Assembly (NCBI RefSeq): GCF_021412625.1
Contig: NZ_JAKCFI010000002.1
Span: 124,001 to 188,000 of the forward strand
Length of the DNA: 64,000 nucleotides
Source of the DNA: Myxococcus stipitatus
Lineage (GTDB): Bacteria; Myxococcota; Myxococcia; Myxococcales; Myxococcaceae
Direction of reading: 5' to 3'
The notes beneath the pieces were generated by a model. That model saw only the letters and a program-made list of their open reading frames with translations. It was not told the origin of the DNA and ran no database searches. Within the stretch, counting starts at the first letter, position 1. The number at the start of each line of letters is the position of its first letter. Of this stretch, positions 26,598 through 36,454 are shown piece after piece. The position numbers and the translations under genes were made by a program.

Positions 26598-27542
26598 ATG
26601 ACGACCTACCTCGACTTCTTCGACCTCACCCAGGAGCCGTTCTCCAACGCTCCGGTGAGCCGCTTCTACTACAACTCCGCGCAGCACTCGCAGGCGCTCA
26701 CCCGGCTGATGCACGCGGTGAGCTACATGAAGGGCCTGTCCATCCTCGTCGGCGACATCGGCGCGGGGAAGACGACGCTGGCCCGCCGGATGCTCGATTC
26801 GCTGCCCGAGTCCGAGTACGAGGCCGCGCTGCTGGTCATCATCCACTCGGGCATCACCGCCAACTGGCTGTTGCGGCGCATCGCGCTCCAGCTGGGCGTG
26901 GAGAACCCGGCGCAGGAGAAGCTGGCCCTGCTGTCGCAGCTGTACCAGCGGCTGCTGCAAATCTACGAGTCCGGCAAGAAGGCCGTCGTCCTCATCGACG
27001 AGGCGCAGATGCTGGAGACGCGGGAGCTGATGGAGGAGTTCCGCGGCCTGCTCAACCTCGAGGTGCCGGAGCGCAAGCTCATCTCCTTCGTGTTCTTCGG
27101 CCTGCCGGAGATCGAGAAGAACCTCAAGCTGGACCCGCCGCTCGCCCAGCGCGTGGCCATGCGCTACAAGCTCGAGCCCTTCACCGCCGAGTCGACCGAG
27201 GCGTACATCAAGCACCGGCTGCGGCTGGCGGGCTGCCCGCGCATGCCCTTCACGCCGGAGGCGCTGCTCGCGGTGCACCAGCACTCGTCCGGCTCGCCGC
27301 GCGTCATCAACACGCTCTGCGACAACGCCCTGTTCGAGGCCTTCCTGGCGCGCTCGGAGACGGTCTCCGACGAGCTGGTGCATCGCATCGGAAAGAACCT
27401 GGGACTGCAGGGCATCAACTCGGCCGTCACCCCAGCAGGCGAGGGAGCGTCCGCGCCCGCCACGTCGCTGCCCCGGGCGTCGAATAACAAGCTCGACCTC
27501 GCGGAGATCGACCGCTACCTGGAAGGCCTGGGTAAGCTCTAG
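26598..27542 (+). CDS. ExeA-like AAA ATPase
   Basis: 314 residues from the ATG at 26598. Walker A is GDIGAGKTT (52-60), Walker B VVLIDEAQ (130-137), followed by an arginine-containing sensor region (PPLAQRVAMRY). The N-terminus YLDFFDLTQEPFSNAP is the family signature. ExeA/GspA proteins help secretins pass the peptidoglycan layer, but the C-terminal peptidoglycan-binding domain of ExeA is missing here. It starts 24 bp after sgmX and ends 5 bp before the TamB-like gene, so all three may be one unit. Confidence 0.75.
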   Translation: MTTYLDFFDLTQEPFSNAPVSRFYYNSAQHSQALTRLMHAVSYMKGLSILVGDIGAGKTTLARRMLDSLPESEYEAALLVIIHSGITANWLLRRIALQLGVENPAQEKLALLSQLYQRLLQIYESGKKAVVLIDEAQMLETRELMEEFRGLLNLEVPERKLISFVFFGLPEIEKNLKLDPPLAQRVAMRYKLEPFTAESTEAYIKHRLRLAGCPRMPFTPEALLAVHQHSSGSPRVINTLCDNALFEAFLARSETVSDELVHRIGKNLGLQGINSAVTPAGEGASAPATSLPRASNNKLDLAEIDRYLEGLGKL

Positions 27543-27547
27543 GGGCT

Positions 27548-30500
27548 TTGGCCACACAGAGCCGCAAGGGTGCGCTCCGGGCGCTGCTGCTCGTGCTCCT
27601 CGTCCTGTCGGGGAGTGTGCTGGCGTTGCGCATGCCGGAGACGTGGGAGGTGGCGTGCACGGTGGCGCGCCGGCACCTGCCAGACGTGCTGGGCATGGAC
27701 GTGGGCATCGGCCGCTGTGAGCTGGACCCGCTGGGCTCGCGGGTGTTGGTGCACGGCTTCTCGCTGTTCCCGCCCGGCTCCGACACGCCGCTGGTGGCGG
27801 CGGACCTGGCGGAGGTGCAGTTCGGCTTCCTGCGGCCCCTCACCGGGCGCCTGTCGCTGGCGCGCGTGAAGGCCGTGCGCCCCCGCGTGACGTTGGACCT
27901 GGCGACACCCTCGACGGACCCCGCGAAGCCGCCCGCGGGGTGCTTCCTGGACCCGCTGGCGCACGTGCGCGTGTCGAGCCTGGACATCTCCGGCGCGGAG
28001 CTGCGGCTGGCGCTGCCGGGGGGCCGGCGCGTGGAGGTGACGGACCTGGACGTGCGCTGGGTGGAGCGCTGGGGCGTCATCGAGCTGGACGCGGAGGCGC
28101 GGCACGGGCTGGTGCGGCTGGGGCCGGACGGGCGCGAGCTGGTGCTCCAGCAGTTCGTGTTCGCCGGAGGCGTGGACCCGGACGAGGCGGCGCTGGAGCT
28201 GGAGCGCGCGGAGGTGTCGCTCGACGACATCACCACGACGGTGTCCGGCCGCGTGGACTCGCTGTGCCAGCCGCAGCTCGCGCTCGACGCGCAGGTCTTC
28301 CTGCCGCTGCGCACGCTGTCCCAGGCGAAGCTGTTGCCCAAGCGCGCCACCGGGCACCTGTGGAGCCGCGTGTCCATCGCCGGCAGCCCGGAGTCGCCCG
28401 CGGTGTCGCTGGAGCTGTCCGGCAGCGGGCTCGGCTACGACCGCTTCGGCCCCGCCAACGTCACCGCGCGCCTGTCCTATGCCGGCGACGAGGTCCGGGT
28501 GGAGGAGTTGGTGGTGCCGGTGGGCGCGGGCACCGTGCGCGCCTCCGGCAAGCTGGGGCTGGGGCCGCTGTTGCCGCTGGAGGTGACGCTCGAGACGAAG
28601 GATGCGTCGCTGGGCCGCATCCTGGACAAGGCGGGCGTGAAGGGCTCCTGGGTGGACTTCCCCGCCACGCTCGACGCGCAGCTGTCCGGCAACCTGCTGC
28701 CGCGCTTCTCGTTGTCCGGTCCGTTGGACCTGCGTACCGGCCGCTTCGTCCTGGCCACGCGCGCGTATGACGCGCCCACGTCGGACGGTCTCACCATCCT
28801 GGAGTTCGACAAGGGGCGCGCGCAGGCGCAGGTGCGCATCCAGGCGGACCGCGTGTCCTTCAACCACATCACCGCGGACTCCGGGCGCTCGCGGGTCCAG
28901 GGGGACGTGGGGCTGCTCATCGGCAACGGGCTGGGCCTGGACATCCATGGCCAGGGCGACCTCGACCTGGCGGACTTCGGGCACATCGCCGGGCTGAAGT
29001 GGGCGGGGCGGGGCAGCGCCACGTACGCGATCACCGGCCCCGCCTCGCAGGTGAAGGTGGAGTCGAGCCTGTCGTTCCGCGACTTCGTCTTCTGGAACCT
29101 GGCGCTGGGCGTGTTGCAGGGGAAGTTGGGCTACCACGACGGCGTGCTGTCCTTCCCGTCCTTCACCGGCCAGAAGGGGCGCACGCAGTACTACGGCAAG
29201 GCGGCGGTGGGCTTCGGCCGGCTCTTGAACCTGCGCCTCGAGGTGAACGTCCCGCAGGGGCGCACCGAGGACCTGGTCGACGTGGTGGCGGGGCTCAGCC
29301 CGTCGCTGGCGGTGATGCAGGGCACGCTGGGGGGCACGGCCTCCGGGCGCGTGGAGGTGGACAGCCCGGTGGAGCGGCTGGAGGGGCTGGTGGCCTTCGA
29401 CGTGAAGGACACCACGTACTACGGCCGCCGCATGGGCGACGGGGCCGCGCGCCTGCGCTTCGTCGACGGCAAGGCCATGGTGCTCGAGCGCACGGTGCTG
29501 ACGGGGCCGCTGGGGCGCACGTGGGCCGAGGGGACGCTGTGGTTCGCGGGCGGGCTCGACTACCGCTTCGGCGGAGAGGACCTCTCGCTGGCGGAGACGG
29601 TGGGGCCGGAGCTCGCGGGGCGCATGGGCATCCAGGGCGCCATGGTGATGGACGGCGTGGTGTCCGGGACGTCGGACGTGCCCGTGGTGGACGTCACGCT
29701 GAAGGCGCCTCGCGTCACCTTCGCGTCGCGCAGCCTGGGCGCCATGGACCTCACCGGGCGGCTGGTGGGCAAGGACTTCGAGGTCTGGGGGCGGCCCTTC
29801 CAGGACGCCCACGGCCGGGTGCGGATGAAGGTCCAGGACGCGTGGCCCTATGACGCGACGCTGTCGCTGGCGCTGCCGGAAATCCAACCCCTGTTGCCCC
29901 AGGACCCGCTGTGGGCGGGCGTGTCGGGTTCGGTGTCCGGTTCGCTGACGGCCTCCGGCCCCCTGATGGAGCCGCTGCTGGCGCGCGTGCGCGCCACCGT
30001 GGACAAGCTCGCGTTGTCGCGAGGCGAGCTGCGCGGCGCGAACGCGGGCCCCGTCGCGTTGACCTATGAAAAGGAGCGGCTGGACGTGCAGCCCTTCCGC
30101 TTCGTCGGTCCCTACGTCGACCTGACGCTCGGCGGCTGGATGACGACGCGCGGGAGCATCGGCGGGACGATGCGCGGCGGCGGGGACGTGCGGTGGGTGG
30201 AGTCGCTGGCGCCGGCGATGGTGGAGCGCGCCACGGGGCGCTTCACCGTGGACGCGGAGGCCTCCGGCACGTGGGCCTCGCCCTCCCTGCTGGGGTCGGC
30301 GGAGCTGCTCGACGCGCGCCTGGCGCTGCGGGACTTCCCCGTCAACATCCGGGGCCTGTCCGGCCGGTTGGAGATGACCGGCCAGCGCGTGCTGCTGGAG
30401 CACCTCCAGGGGCACCTCAACGAGGGCCGGGTGTCCGCGCGCGGCGACGTGCGGCTGGAGCGCTTCCTGCCCCAGCGGCTGGGCCTCACCGTGCAGCTCG

Positions 30501-31480
30501 ACGAGGTGCCCTACCGGCTCACGGAGGACCTGCCCGCGACCTTCTCCGGGCTGCTCCAGGTGGTGGGCCCGCCCCGGGGCTTCACCGTCACCGGCGGCCT
30601 GGACATCGTCCGCATGCGCTACTCGAAGGCCCTGGACGTGGAGTCGCTGCTCAAGTCGCTCCAGAAGCGCGCGCCCGTGCTCGCGCCCGCGTCGAGCGTG
30701 GCCCTGGGCGAGCAGCAGAAGCCCTGGGTCATCTGGGATGTGAACGTCCACTTCGGGGACGTGCGCGTGGACAACAACCTCGCCAAGGCGCGGATGCTCG
30801 GCGACGTGCGCCTGACGGGGACGGACGCGCGGCCGGGCCTGCTGGGGCGGGTGGAGCTGGCGGAGGGCAGCCAGGCGTTCTTCCGCAACAACCCGTTCAC
30901 CATCAGCCAGGGGCAGATGGAATTCCAGGACGCCACCAGCCTGGAGCCCGTCTTCGAGGTGCAGGCCCAGACGCAGGTGCGCGAGTACCTGGTGAAGCTG
31001 CACGCGTTCGGCAAGCCCACCGACCCGCAAATCCTCCTGTCCTCGGAGCCGGCCCTCGTCGAGGGCGACATCGTCTCCCTGTTGACGTTGGGGTTCACCT
31101 CGTCGGACCGTGAAACGGCGGCCTCGGCGGGCGCCGGCCTTGCGGCCGAGGCCTTCTTCAACGCGTCGGGCCTGGACCGGCAGGTCCAGCGTTTCCTGCC
31201 CAGCAACCCGGTGCTCCGGGACCTGTCTCTCCAGATTTCCACCACCTACAACGACGCCACCCGACAGGCGGAGCCGACCGCACAACTGGAGTCGAAGTTC
31301 CTGAGCGAGCAGCTTAAGATCGGCATGACGCAACCGGTGAGTGGGCGCGGAACGCGGGCGCGCGCCGAGTACCGCTTCGACGACCGACTTTCCGCGCAGG
31401 CCCAGTGGGACAACGAGAACACCGAAGCCTCGTTTGGCAACCTCGGGCTCGAGCTGAAGCTGAGCTGGGAGGTGGAGTAG
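27548..31480 (+). CDS. tamB: TamB-like translocation and assembly protein
   Basis: 1310 residues from a TTG at 27548, with AGGGG upstream. The signal anchor (GALRALLLVLLVLSG) is followed by a very long beta-rich region of AsmA/TamB type and a C-terminal DUF490-like domain (about 950-1310) ending in a typical beta-barrel-docking segment (LGLELKLSWEVE). TamB-like proteins span the periplasm and work with an Omp85 partner in outer-membrane assembly or lipid transport. The Omp85 gene follows with overlap. Confidence 0.82.
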   Translation: MATQSRKGALRALLLVLLVLSGSVLALRMPETWEVACTVARRHLPDVLGMDVGIGRCELDPLGSRVLVHGFSLFPPGSDTPLVAADLAEVQFGFLRPLTGRLSLARVKAVRPRVTLDLATPSTDPAKPPAGCFLDPLAHVRVSSLDISGAELRLALPGGRRVEVTDLDVRWVERWGVIELDAEARHGLVRLGPDGRELVLQQFVFAGGVDPDEAALELERAEVSLDDITTTVSGRVDSLCQPQLALDAQVFLPLRTLSQAKLLPKRATGHLWSRVSIAGSPESPAVSLELSGSGLGYDRFGPANVTARLSYAGDEVRVEELVVPVGAGTVRASGKLGLGPLLPLEVTLETKDASLGRILDKAGVKGSWVDFPATLDAQLSGNLLPRFSLSGPLDLRTGRFVLATRAYDAPTSDGLTILEFDKGRAQAQVRIQADRVSFNHITADSGRSRVQGDVGLLIGNGLGLDIHGQGDLDLADFGHIAGLKWAGRGSATYAITGPASQVKVESSLSFRDFVFWNLALGVLQGKLGYHDGVLSFPSFTGQKGRTQYYGKAAVGFGRLLNLRLEVNVPQGRTEDLVDVVAGLSPSLAVMQGTLGGTASGRVEVDSPVERLEGLVAFDVKDTTYYGRRMGDGAARLRFVDGKAMVLERTVLTGPLGRTWAEGTLWFAGGLDYRFGGEDLSLAETVGPELAGRMGIQGAMVMDGVVSGTSDVPVVDVTLKAPRVTFASRSLGAMDLTGRLVGKDFEVWGRPFQDAHGRVRMKVQDAWPYDATLSLALPEIQPLLPQDPLWAGVSGSVSGSLTASGPLMEPLLARVRATVDKLALSRGELRGANAGPVALTYEKERLDVQPFRFVGPYVDLTLGGWMTTRGSIGGTMRGGGDVRWVESLAPAMVERATGRFTVDAEASGTWASPSLLGSAELLDARLALRDFPVNIRGLSGRLEMTGQRVLLEHLQGHLNEGRVSARGDVRLERFLPQRLGLTVQLDEVPYRLTEDLPATFSGLLQVVGPPRGFTVTGGLDIVRMRYSKALDVESLLKSLQKRAPVLAPASSVALGEQQKPWVIWDVNVHFGDVRVDNNLAKARMLGDVRLTGTDARPGLLGRVELAEGSQAFFRNNPFTISQGQMEFQDATSLEPVFEVQAQTQVREYLVKLHAFGKPTDPQILLSSEPALVEGDIVSLLTLGFTSSDRETAASAGAGLAAEAFFNASGLDRQVQRFLPSNPVLRDLSLQISTTYNDATRQAEPTAQLESKFLSEQLKIGMTQPVSGRGTRARAEYRFDDRLSAQAQWDNENTEASFGNLGLELKLSWEVE

Positions 31481-34400
31481 CCCGCGCCCTGGTGGCGCTG
31501 GCCCTGGTGGCGTGTGTCCTCATGCCGGGCGCGTCGCGCGCGCAGGAGGGCGCGGCGGTGGTGGGGGTGGAGCTGCACCTGCCGGGAGGCGTGGACGCGG
31601 CGGGGCTCAGCGACCTGGTGCTGGTGCGCAAGGGGCAGCACCTGTCGCCGGGCGCGGTGCGCCGGTCGGTGGAGCGGCTGTGGGCCACGGGGCGCTTCGC
31701 GGACGTGGTGGTGCGTCAGGTGGAGGCGGAAGGGGGTGTGCGGCTGGTGTTCCAGCTCACGCCCGTGTCGCGGCTGGCGCGCCTGCGCTTCGATGGGAAC
31801 TCCGTGTTGTCGGACGGGGAGCTGCTGGAGGCCAGCGGCCTGCTCGAGGGCGGTCCGCTGGACGCGGAGGAGCTGGAGGGCGCGGTGACGTCCGTGCTCC
31901 AGGCCTACCAGCGCAAGGGCTACGACTCCGTGAAGGTGACGGCGCGGCAGGAGCCGGTGACGGAGGGCATCGCGGTCTCGCTCCTCGTCGAGGAGGGCGT
32001 GCCCACGCGCGTGCGGCAGCTGAGCTTCACGGGCAGCCCGGGGCAGCCGTTGCCCCGGTTGATGGAGGTGCTCGACCTGGCGCCCGGCGCCGTCTTCGAC
32101 CGCGCGCGGCTGGACGCGGGGCTGGAGCGGCTGAGGGCGCTGCTGCGGGAAGAGGGGCACTGGCGCGCGCAGGTGGGCACGCCCCTGGTGCTGGTGGAGG
32201 GGAGCGCGGCGACGGTGGCCATCCCGTTGTCCGCGGGGCCGCGCTACTCGCTGCGCTTCCACGGCAACCGCCGCTTCCCGACGACGCTGCTGGAGCACGT
32301 GCTGGCGTACGACGTCGCGGAGCCCCTCGACGAGGTGGTCGCCGGCCGCCTGGCCCGCCGCGTCGAGTCCTTCTATCGCTTCCGTGGCTTCCACGACGTG
32401 AGGGTGCGGCCCCGCGAGGTGGTGCGCCCGGACGGCGAGGTGGCCGTGCTGGCCTTCGACGTGGACGAGGGGGCGCGCCTGCGCGTGTCCGAGGTGCGCT
32501 TCCATGGCAACACGGAGCTGGACGACGAGACGCTGCGCACGACGTTGACGGAGCGCATCCGGGCGGGAGAGTCCCTGCCGGAGCTGGACCTGCGCCTGTC
32601 GGACGACCCGCTCGACGCCGAGGGGCGGCATGGCCGCTCCCGCGCGTCCTCGGAGCCCCCGCCGGACCCCTCCACGGTGTTCGTGGAGGACGCGTGGCTG
32701 GAGGCCGTGGACGTGATGAACGAGGCCTACCGCGAGCGGGGCTACCTCTCCGCGGTGGTGTCGTTCCGGGGCCTGACGGTGGACGCGGTGACGCACACGG
32801 CCGTGGCGGACTTCGACATCGAGGAGGGGCCTCGCGCGAGGGTGTCGGAGGTCCGATACGAGGGCCTCCCGTCGGGCATGGCGGTCGCCCTCCTGCGGGT
32901 GGGGGCGCGCGTGCGGCAGGGGCTGCCGCTGAGCTTCGAGGCCGTGGAGGCGGCGCGCGTGGCGCTGGAGCGCGCGTTGGGGCTGCGCGGCTACATCTTC
33001 GCGAAGGTCACCACGGAGTCGTCGGTCGGGGAGGACGGACAGGCGGCGCGCGTGGTGTTCCGCGCCGACGCGGGGCCCCAGGTGAGGGTGGGCAAGGTCC
33101 TCATCCAGGGGCTGACGCGCACGGACCCGGACCTCATCCTGGCCAACCTGGCCCTGGAGGAGGGCAAGCCGCTGGTGATGTCGGCGCTGACGGACGGCCA
33201 GCGGCGCCTGGCGAGGCTCGGGTTGTTCCGGCAGGTGGACGTGGCCCTCGCGGACCCGACGCGGCGCGAGTCCTCCAAGGACATCGTGGTGTCGGTCCAG
33301 GAGCGTCCGCGCCTGGATGGCGAGGTATCCGCGGGCTACTTCCTCGTCGACGGTCCGCGCATCGCCCTGGATACGGCCTACCGCAACCTGGACGGGCTGG
33401 GGTTGAGCCTCCTGGCGCGCGGCAAGGTGAACTACGCGGGCTGGAGCGCGGACGCGCTGTCGAGGGACCGGCGCATCGCGTGCCAGCAGTCCGGCGGCGC
33501 GGCCTCCGCGGGCTGTGACGTGGAGCTCCAGGGGCTCAACGCCCTGGGCGGGCGCGGCAACCTGGCGCTCGCGCAGCCGCGCCTGTTCTTCCTGCTGCCC
33601 TTCGAGGTGGGTGCGCGCCTGGACCTGATTGGCGAGCGCGTCCACCGGCCGTCGTATGTGTCCACGCGGTTCGCCGCCGCCGCCGCGCTCGACTGGGCGG
33701 TGGCGTCCTGGTTCAACGTCTCCCTGTCGTACGAAGTGGAGAACAACCGGCTGCGCTCGCGCGCGGGTGTGCTGGAGTTGTTGAACCGCGCGGACCAGGA
33801 GCGGCTGCGCTACCCGTTCGGAGACTTCACGCTGCACTCGCTGCGGCCCTCGCTCACGCTGGACTTCCGCGACGACCCGGCCAACCCCCGCCGGGGCATC
33901 GTGTTCGTCGGCAGCGCGGAGTTCACCCGAGGCATCAGCGTGAACCCCACGGACGTGGCGGGCAACCCGGTGTCGGCCTTCCCCATCAACGGCGTGAAGC
34001 TGTCGAGCAGCCTGAGTGGCTACGTGCCGCTGGGGCGGCGGTCGAGCCTCGCGCTGTCGGCCCGCGCGGGCACCATGGTGCCGTTGGAGGCGGACGCGCA
34101 GACCATCGGCTCCAAGCTGTTCTACCTGGGTGGGTCGTCGAGCCTGCGCGGCTTCCGCGAGGACGGCGTGCTGCCCGAGGACGTGCGCGAGGCGTTGCAC
34201 CAGCGCGTGCGCGACTGTCGCTCGCTCATCACCCCTTCGGGTTGCTCGGCGGAGCTCAAGGCCGTGCTCGCGGGGCAGGTGCCGGCGAGCCAGGGCGGCG
34301 AGCTCTTCACGTTGGGCAAGGCGGAGCTGCGGCTGCCCGCGTTGACGTCGGTGGACCTGGGGCTCTTCGTGGAGGCGGGCAACCTGTGGCTGGACCGGGC

Positions 34401-34560
34401 GAAGTTCGAGCCCTGGCGGCTGCGGTACGCGACGGGCGTGGGGCTGCGCTACGTGACGCCCGTGGGCCCGCTGGCCTTCGACGTGGGCTTCAACCTGGAC
34501 CCGGACGAGGAAGTGAACGAGGCGCGGACGCAGTTCCACTTCAGCATCGGCACGTTCTGA
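31405..34560 (+). CDS. Omp85 family outer-membrane protein (TamA/BamA type, seven POTRA-like repeats)
   Basis: 1051 residues from the ATG at 31405, which overlaps the TamB-like gene by 76 bp. A start at GTG 31492 is possible but would leave a signal peptide without a basic end; the hydrophobic signal ends near ASRAQ. Seven POTRA-like units begin at about 50, 125, 203, 280, 361, 479 and 561. The C-terminal barrel (from about 636) has the SLRGFRED motif of loop 6 and ends in Phe (HFSIGTF). Pairing with a TamB-like gene suggests a TamA role. E. coli TamA has three POTRA domains and BamA five. Confidence 0.82.
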   Translation: MGQREHRSLVWQPRARAEAELGGGVARALVALALVACVLMPGASRAQEGAAVVGVELHLPGGVDAAGLSDLVLVRKGQHLSPGAVRRSVERLWATGRFADVVVRQVEAEGGVRLVFQLTPVSRLARLRFDGNSVLSDGELLEASGLLEGGPLDAEELEGAVTSVLQAYQRKGYDSVKVTARQEPVTEGIAVSLLVEEGVPTRVRQLSFTGSPGQPLPRLMEVLDLAPGAVFDRARLDAGLERLRALLREEGHWRAQVGTPLVLVEGSAATVAIPLSAGPRYSLRFHGNRRFPTTLLEHVLAYDVAEPLDEVVAGRLARRVESFYRFRGFHDVRVRPREVVRPDGEVAVLAFDVDEGARLRVSEVRFHGNTELDDETLRTTLTERIRAGESLPELDLRLSDDPLDAEGRHGRSRASSEPPPDPSTVFVEDAWLEAVDVMNEAYRERGYLSAVVSFRGLTVDAVTHTAVADFDIEEGPRARVSEVRYEGLPSGMAVALLRVGARVRQGLPLSFEAVEAARVALERALGLRGYIFAKVTTESSVGEDGQAARVVFRADAGPQVRVGKVLIQGLTRTDPDLILANLALEEGKPLVMSALTDGQRRLARLGLFRQVDVALADPTRRESSKDIVVSVQERPRLDGEVSAGYFLVDGPRIALDTAYRNLDGLGLSLLARGKVNYAGWSADALSRDRRIACQQSGGAASAGCDVELQGLNALGGRGNLALAQPRLFFLLPFEVGARLDLIGERVHRPSYVSTRFAAAAALDWAVASWFNVSLSYEVENNRLRSRAGVLELLNRADQERLRYPFGDFTLHSLRPSLTLDFRDDPANPRRGIVFVGSAEFTRGISVNPTDVAGNPVSAFPINGVKLSSSLSGYVPLGRRSSLALSARAGTMVPLEADAQTIGSKLFYLGGSSSLRGFREDGVLPEDVREALHQRVRDCRSLITPSGCSAELKAVLAGQVPASQGGELFTLGKAELRLPALTSVDLGLFVEAGNLWLDRAKFEPWRLRYATGVGLRYVTPVGPLAFDVGFNLDPDEEVNEARTQFHFSIGTF

Positions 34561-34569
34561 GGAGGCGAC

Positions 34570-35088
34570 ATGCGCGTGCGGGGATGGATGGCGGCTGGGA
34601 TGCTGGCGGTGGTGTCGCTGGCCGGGTGTCGGCACTCGGAGACGGCGGCCCAGAAGCCGGAGCGTCCCAAGTGGATGCCGCCGGAGGGGACGTGTCCGAA
34701 GGGGTCGCTGGTGCAGATGGAGCGGCTGGGCCTGAAGCCGGGGGACAAGGTGCCCGTCATCGTGGACGCCATCCAGGACCACCCGGGGCCGGCCCGCTAC
34801 AACTACAGCTTCGTCATCGCCCTGCCGCGCGAGGAGGGCGAGAAGATGCTGCCCGGGGCGCGCATCGGCGGGCGGCTCTACGTGACGAAGCACCGCGTCT
34901 TCGGCCGGTACGACCGCATCTTCCTCCCGGAGAGCGGCGCCATGTCCGTGCCCTTCTGCGGCATCCTGCTGGACGCCCGGTGGGACCGTGATGGCGAAGG
35001 GCTGATTGCCTACCCGAGCCCCATGAAGGGCTTCTCCGTGGTGCAGGACAACACCGGCGTCATCCTGGTGGTGGACGCGTACCCATAG
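34570..35088 (+). CDS. Lipoprotein of unknown function
   Basis: 172 residues with a GGAGGCGAC ribosome site that decides the start. The signal ends in LAGC, so Cys20 should be lipidated. The mature part is beta-rich with two further Cys (GTCPKG and PFCGI). No domain was recognised. It lies 9 bp after the Omp85 gene, so it may be an accessory lipoprotein of that complex, as BamB-E are for BamA; this is inference only. Confidence 0.6.
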   Translation: MRVRGWMAAGMLAVVSLAGCRHSETAAQKPERPKWMPPEGTCPKGSLVQMERLGLKPGDKVPVIVDAIQDHPGPARYNYSFVIALPREEGEKMLPGARIGGRLYVTKHRVFGRYDRIFLPESGAMSVPFCGILLDARWDRDGEGLIAYPSPMKGFSVVQDNTGVILVVDAYP

Positions 35089-35134
35089 CCGCGTGGGCCG
35101 GCGGTGTGGCCGCGCGTGAGGTACAGTCGTTGTT

Positions 35135-36454
35135 GTGTTCTACGCGTGCGTCCGTGCCGTGGTGGCGATGTGCCTGCGGCTCTTCTACCGGGTGAAGGTG
35201 AACGCGCCCGGCGCCTCGCCCGAGGGGCCCGTGCTCTTCGTGGGCAACCACCCCAATGGCCTCATCGACCCGGGGCTCGTCTTCATCCTCACCCGCCGGA
35301 AGGTGACGTTCCTCGCCAAGGCGCCCCTGTTCCGCATGCCCGTCATCGGCTGGCTGCTGAAGGGCCTGGACGCGCTGCCGGTGTACCGCAAGCAGGATGA
35401 CCCGACGAAGATGGGGGGCAACGAGGGCACCCTCGAGGCCGCCAAGGGCGCGCTCGTGCAGGGGCGCGCCATCACCATCTTCCCCGAGGGCAAGAGCCAC
35501 TCCGAGCCCGCGCTCGCGGAGCTGAAGACGGGCGCGGCGCGCATCGCGCTGAGCGCCGCGAGGCAGGGCGCCCCGGTGCGCATCGTCCCCGTGGGCCTGA
35601 CCTACGCGCAGAAGCACGTCTTCCGCAGCGAGGTCCTCATCGACGTGGGCGCCGCCATCGACGTCGCCACGTTCCTCCCGGAGGACCCCGCCGCCGAGCA
35701 GGACGCAGTGCGCGCGCTCACCGAGCGCATCGCGGAGGGGCTGCGCGGCGTCACGTTGAACCTGACGCAGTGGGAGGACCTGCCGCTGGTGCAGCTGGCC
35801 GAGCAGCTCTACTCCTTCCGCCAGGGTGGACCGCTCGACGCGGAGCGCCTGCGGTTGTGGGCCCGGGGCGTCCAGCTCTTCCGCGCCAGCGAGCCCGAGC
35901 GCTTCGAGATCCTGCGCGCGCACCTGGCCGCCTTCCAGCGGCGCCTGTCGCTGGTGCATGCGGGCGGGCCGGAGGCCCTCGCGCTGGTCTACCGCCCGGG
36001 CAACGTGGTGCCATTCGTGGTGAAGAACCTGCTGGCGCTGGTGTTGGGGCTGCCGCTGTTCGCCCTGGGCGTGCTGCTCTTCGGGCTGCCCTATCAGGCG
36101 CCCCGGCTCGCCAGCCGCAAGGCGGAGCTGGACGTGCAGGCCACGGTGAAGTTCCTCACCGGCTTCGTGGTGGGGCTGCTCTGGTGGGCGGGCCTCACCG
36201 TGGCCGCGGCCACGTGGGGCGGGTGGGTGTGGGGCCTGGGGACGTTGCTGGCCGTGCTGCCCCTGGCGCTCTTCACGCTCTACTTCTCCGAGCGCTGGGA
36301 GGGCCTCAAGCGCGACATCGACGTCTTCTTCCTGCTGGGCAACCGCGCCCGCCTCAAGGCCCTGCTGCTCGTCGAGGGCGAGCGGCTCGCGTCGGAGGTG
36401 GAGCGGCTGGCGGGGGAGTACCGGCCCCTGCTCGACGCGTCCGTCAGGCGCTGA
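35135..36454 (+). CDS. PlsC-like 1-acylglycerol-3-phosphate acyltransferase with membrane tail
   Basis: 439 residues from a GTG at 35135. The acyltransferase box NHPNGLIDP is the variant seen in Gpt2/Sct1-like enzymes, and FPEGKSHSEP is the glycerophosphate-binding motif. After about residue 285 come several hydrophobic segments. It probably acylates a phospholipid precursor in the inner membrane; the acyl acceptor is not certain. Its last 11 bases overlap the convergent MFS gene. Confidence 0.75.
   Translation: MFYACVRAVVAMCLRLFYRVKVNAPGASPEGPVLFVGNHPNGLIDPGLVFILTRRKVTFLAKAPLFRMPVIGWLLKGLDALPVYRKQDDPTKMGGNEGTLEAAKGALVQGRAITIFPEGKSHSEPALAELKTGAARIALSAARQGAPVRIVPVGLTYAQKHVFRSEVLIDVGAAIDVATFLPEDPAAEQDAVRALTERIAEGLRGVTLNLTQWEDLPLVQLAEQLYSFRQGGPLDAERLRLWARGVQLFRASEPERFEILRAHLAAFQRRLSLVHAGGPEALALVYRPGNVVPFVVKNLLALVLGLPLFALGVLLFGLPYQAPRLASRKAELDVQATVKFLTGFVVGLLWWAGLTVAAATWGGWVWGLGTLLAVLPLALFTLYFSERWEGLKRDIDVFFLLGNRARLKALLLVEGERLASEVERLAGEYRPLLDASVRR

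Noticed and set aside
23007-27557. 1516-codon antisense frame over accC, sgmX and the ExeA-like gene
   Set aside because: Composition is biased to Arg, Leu, Gly, His and Val with no domain; sense genes are well supported.
27539-34893. Two antisense frames above 1200 codons over tamB and the Omp85 gene
   Set aside because: Low-complexity Arg/His/Gln-rich translation with no start signal. These are shadows.
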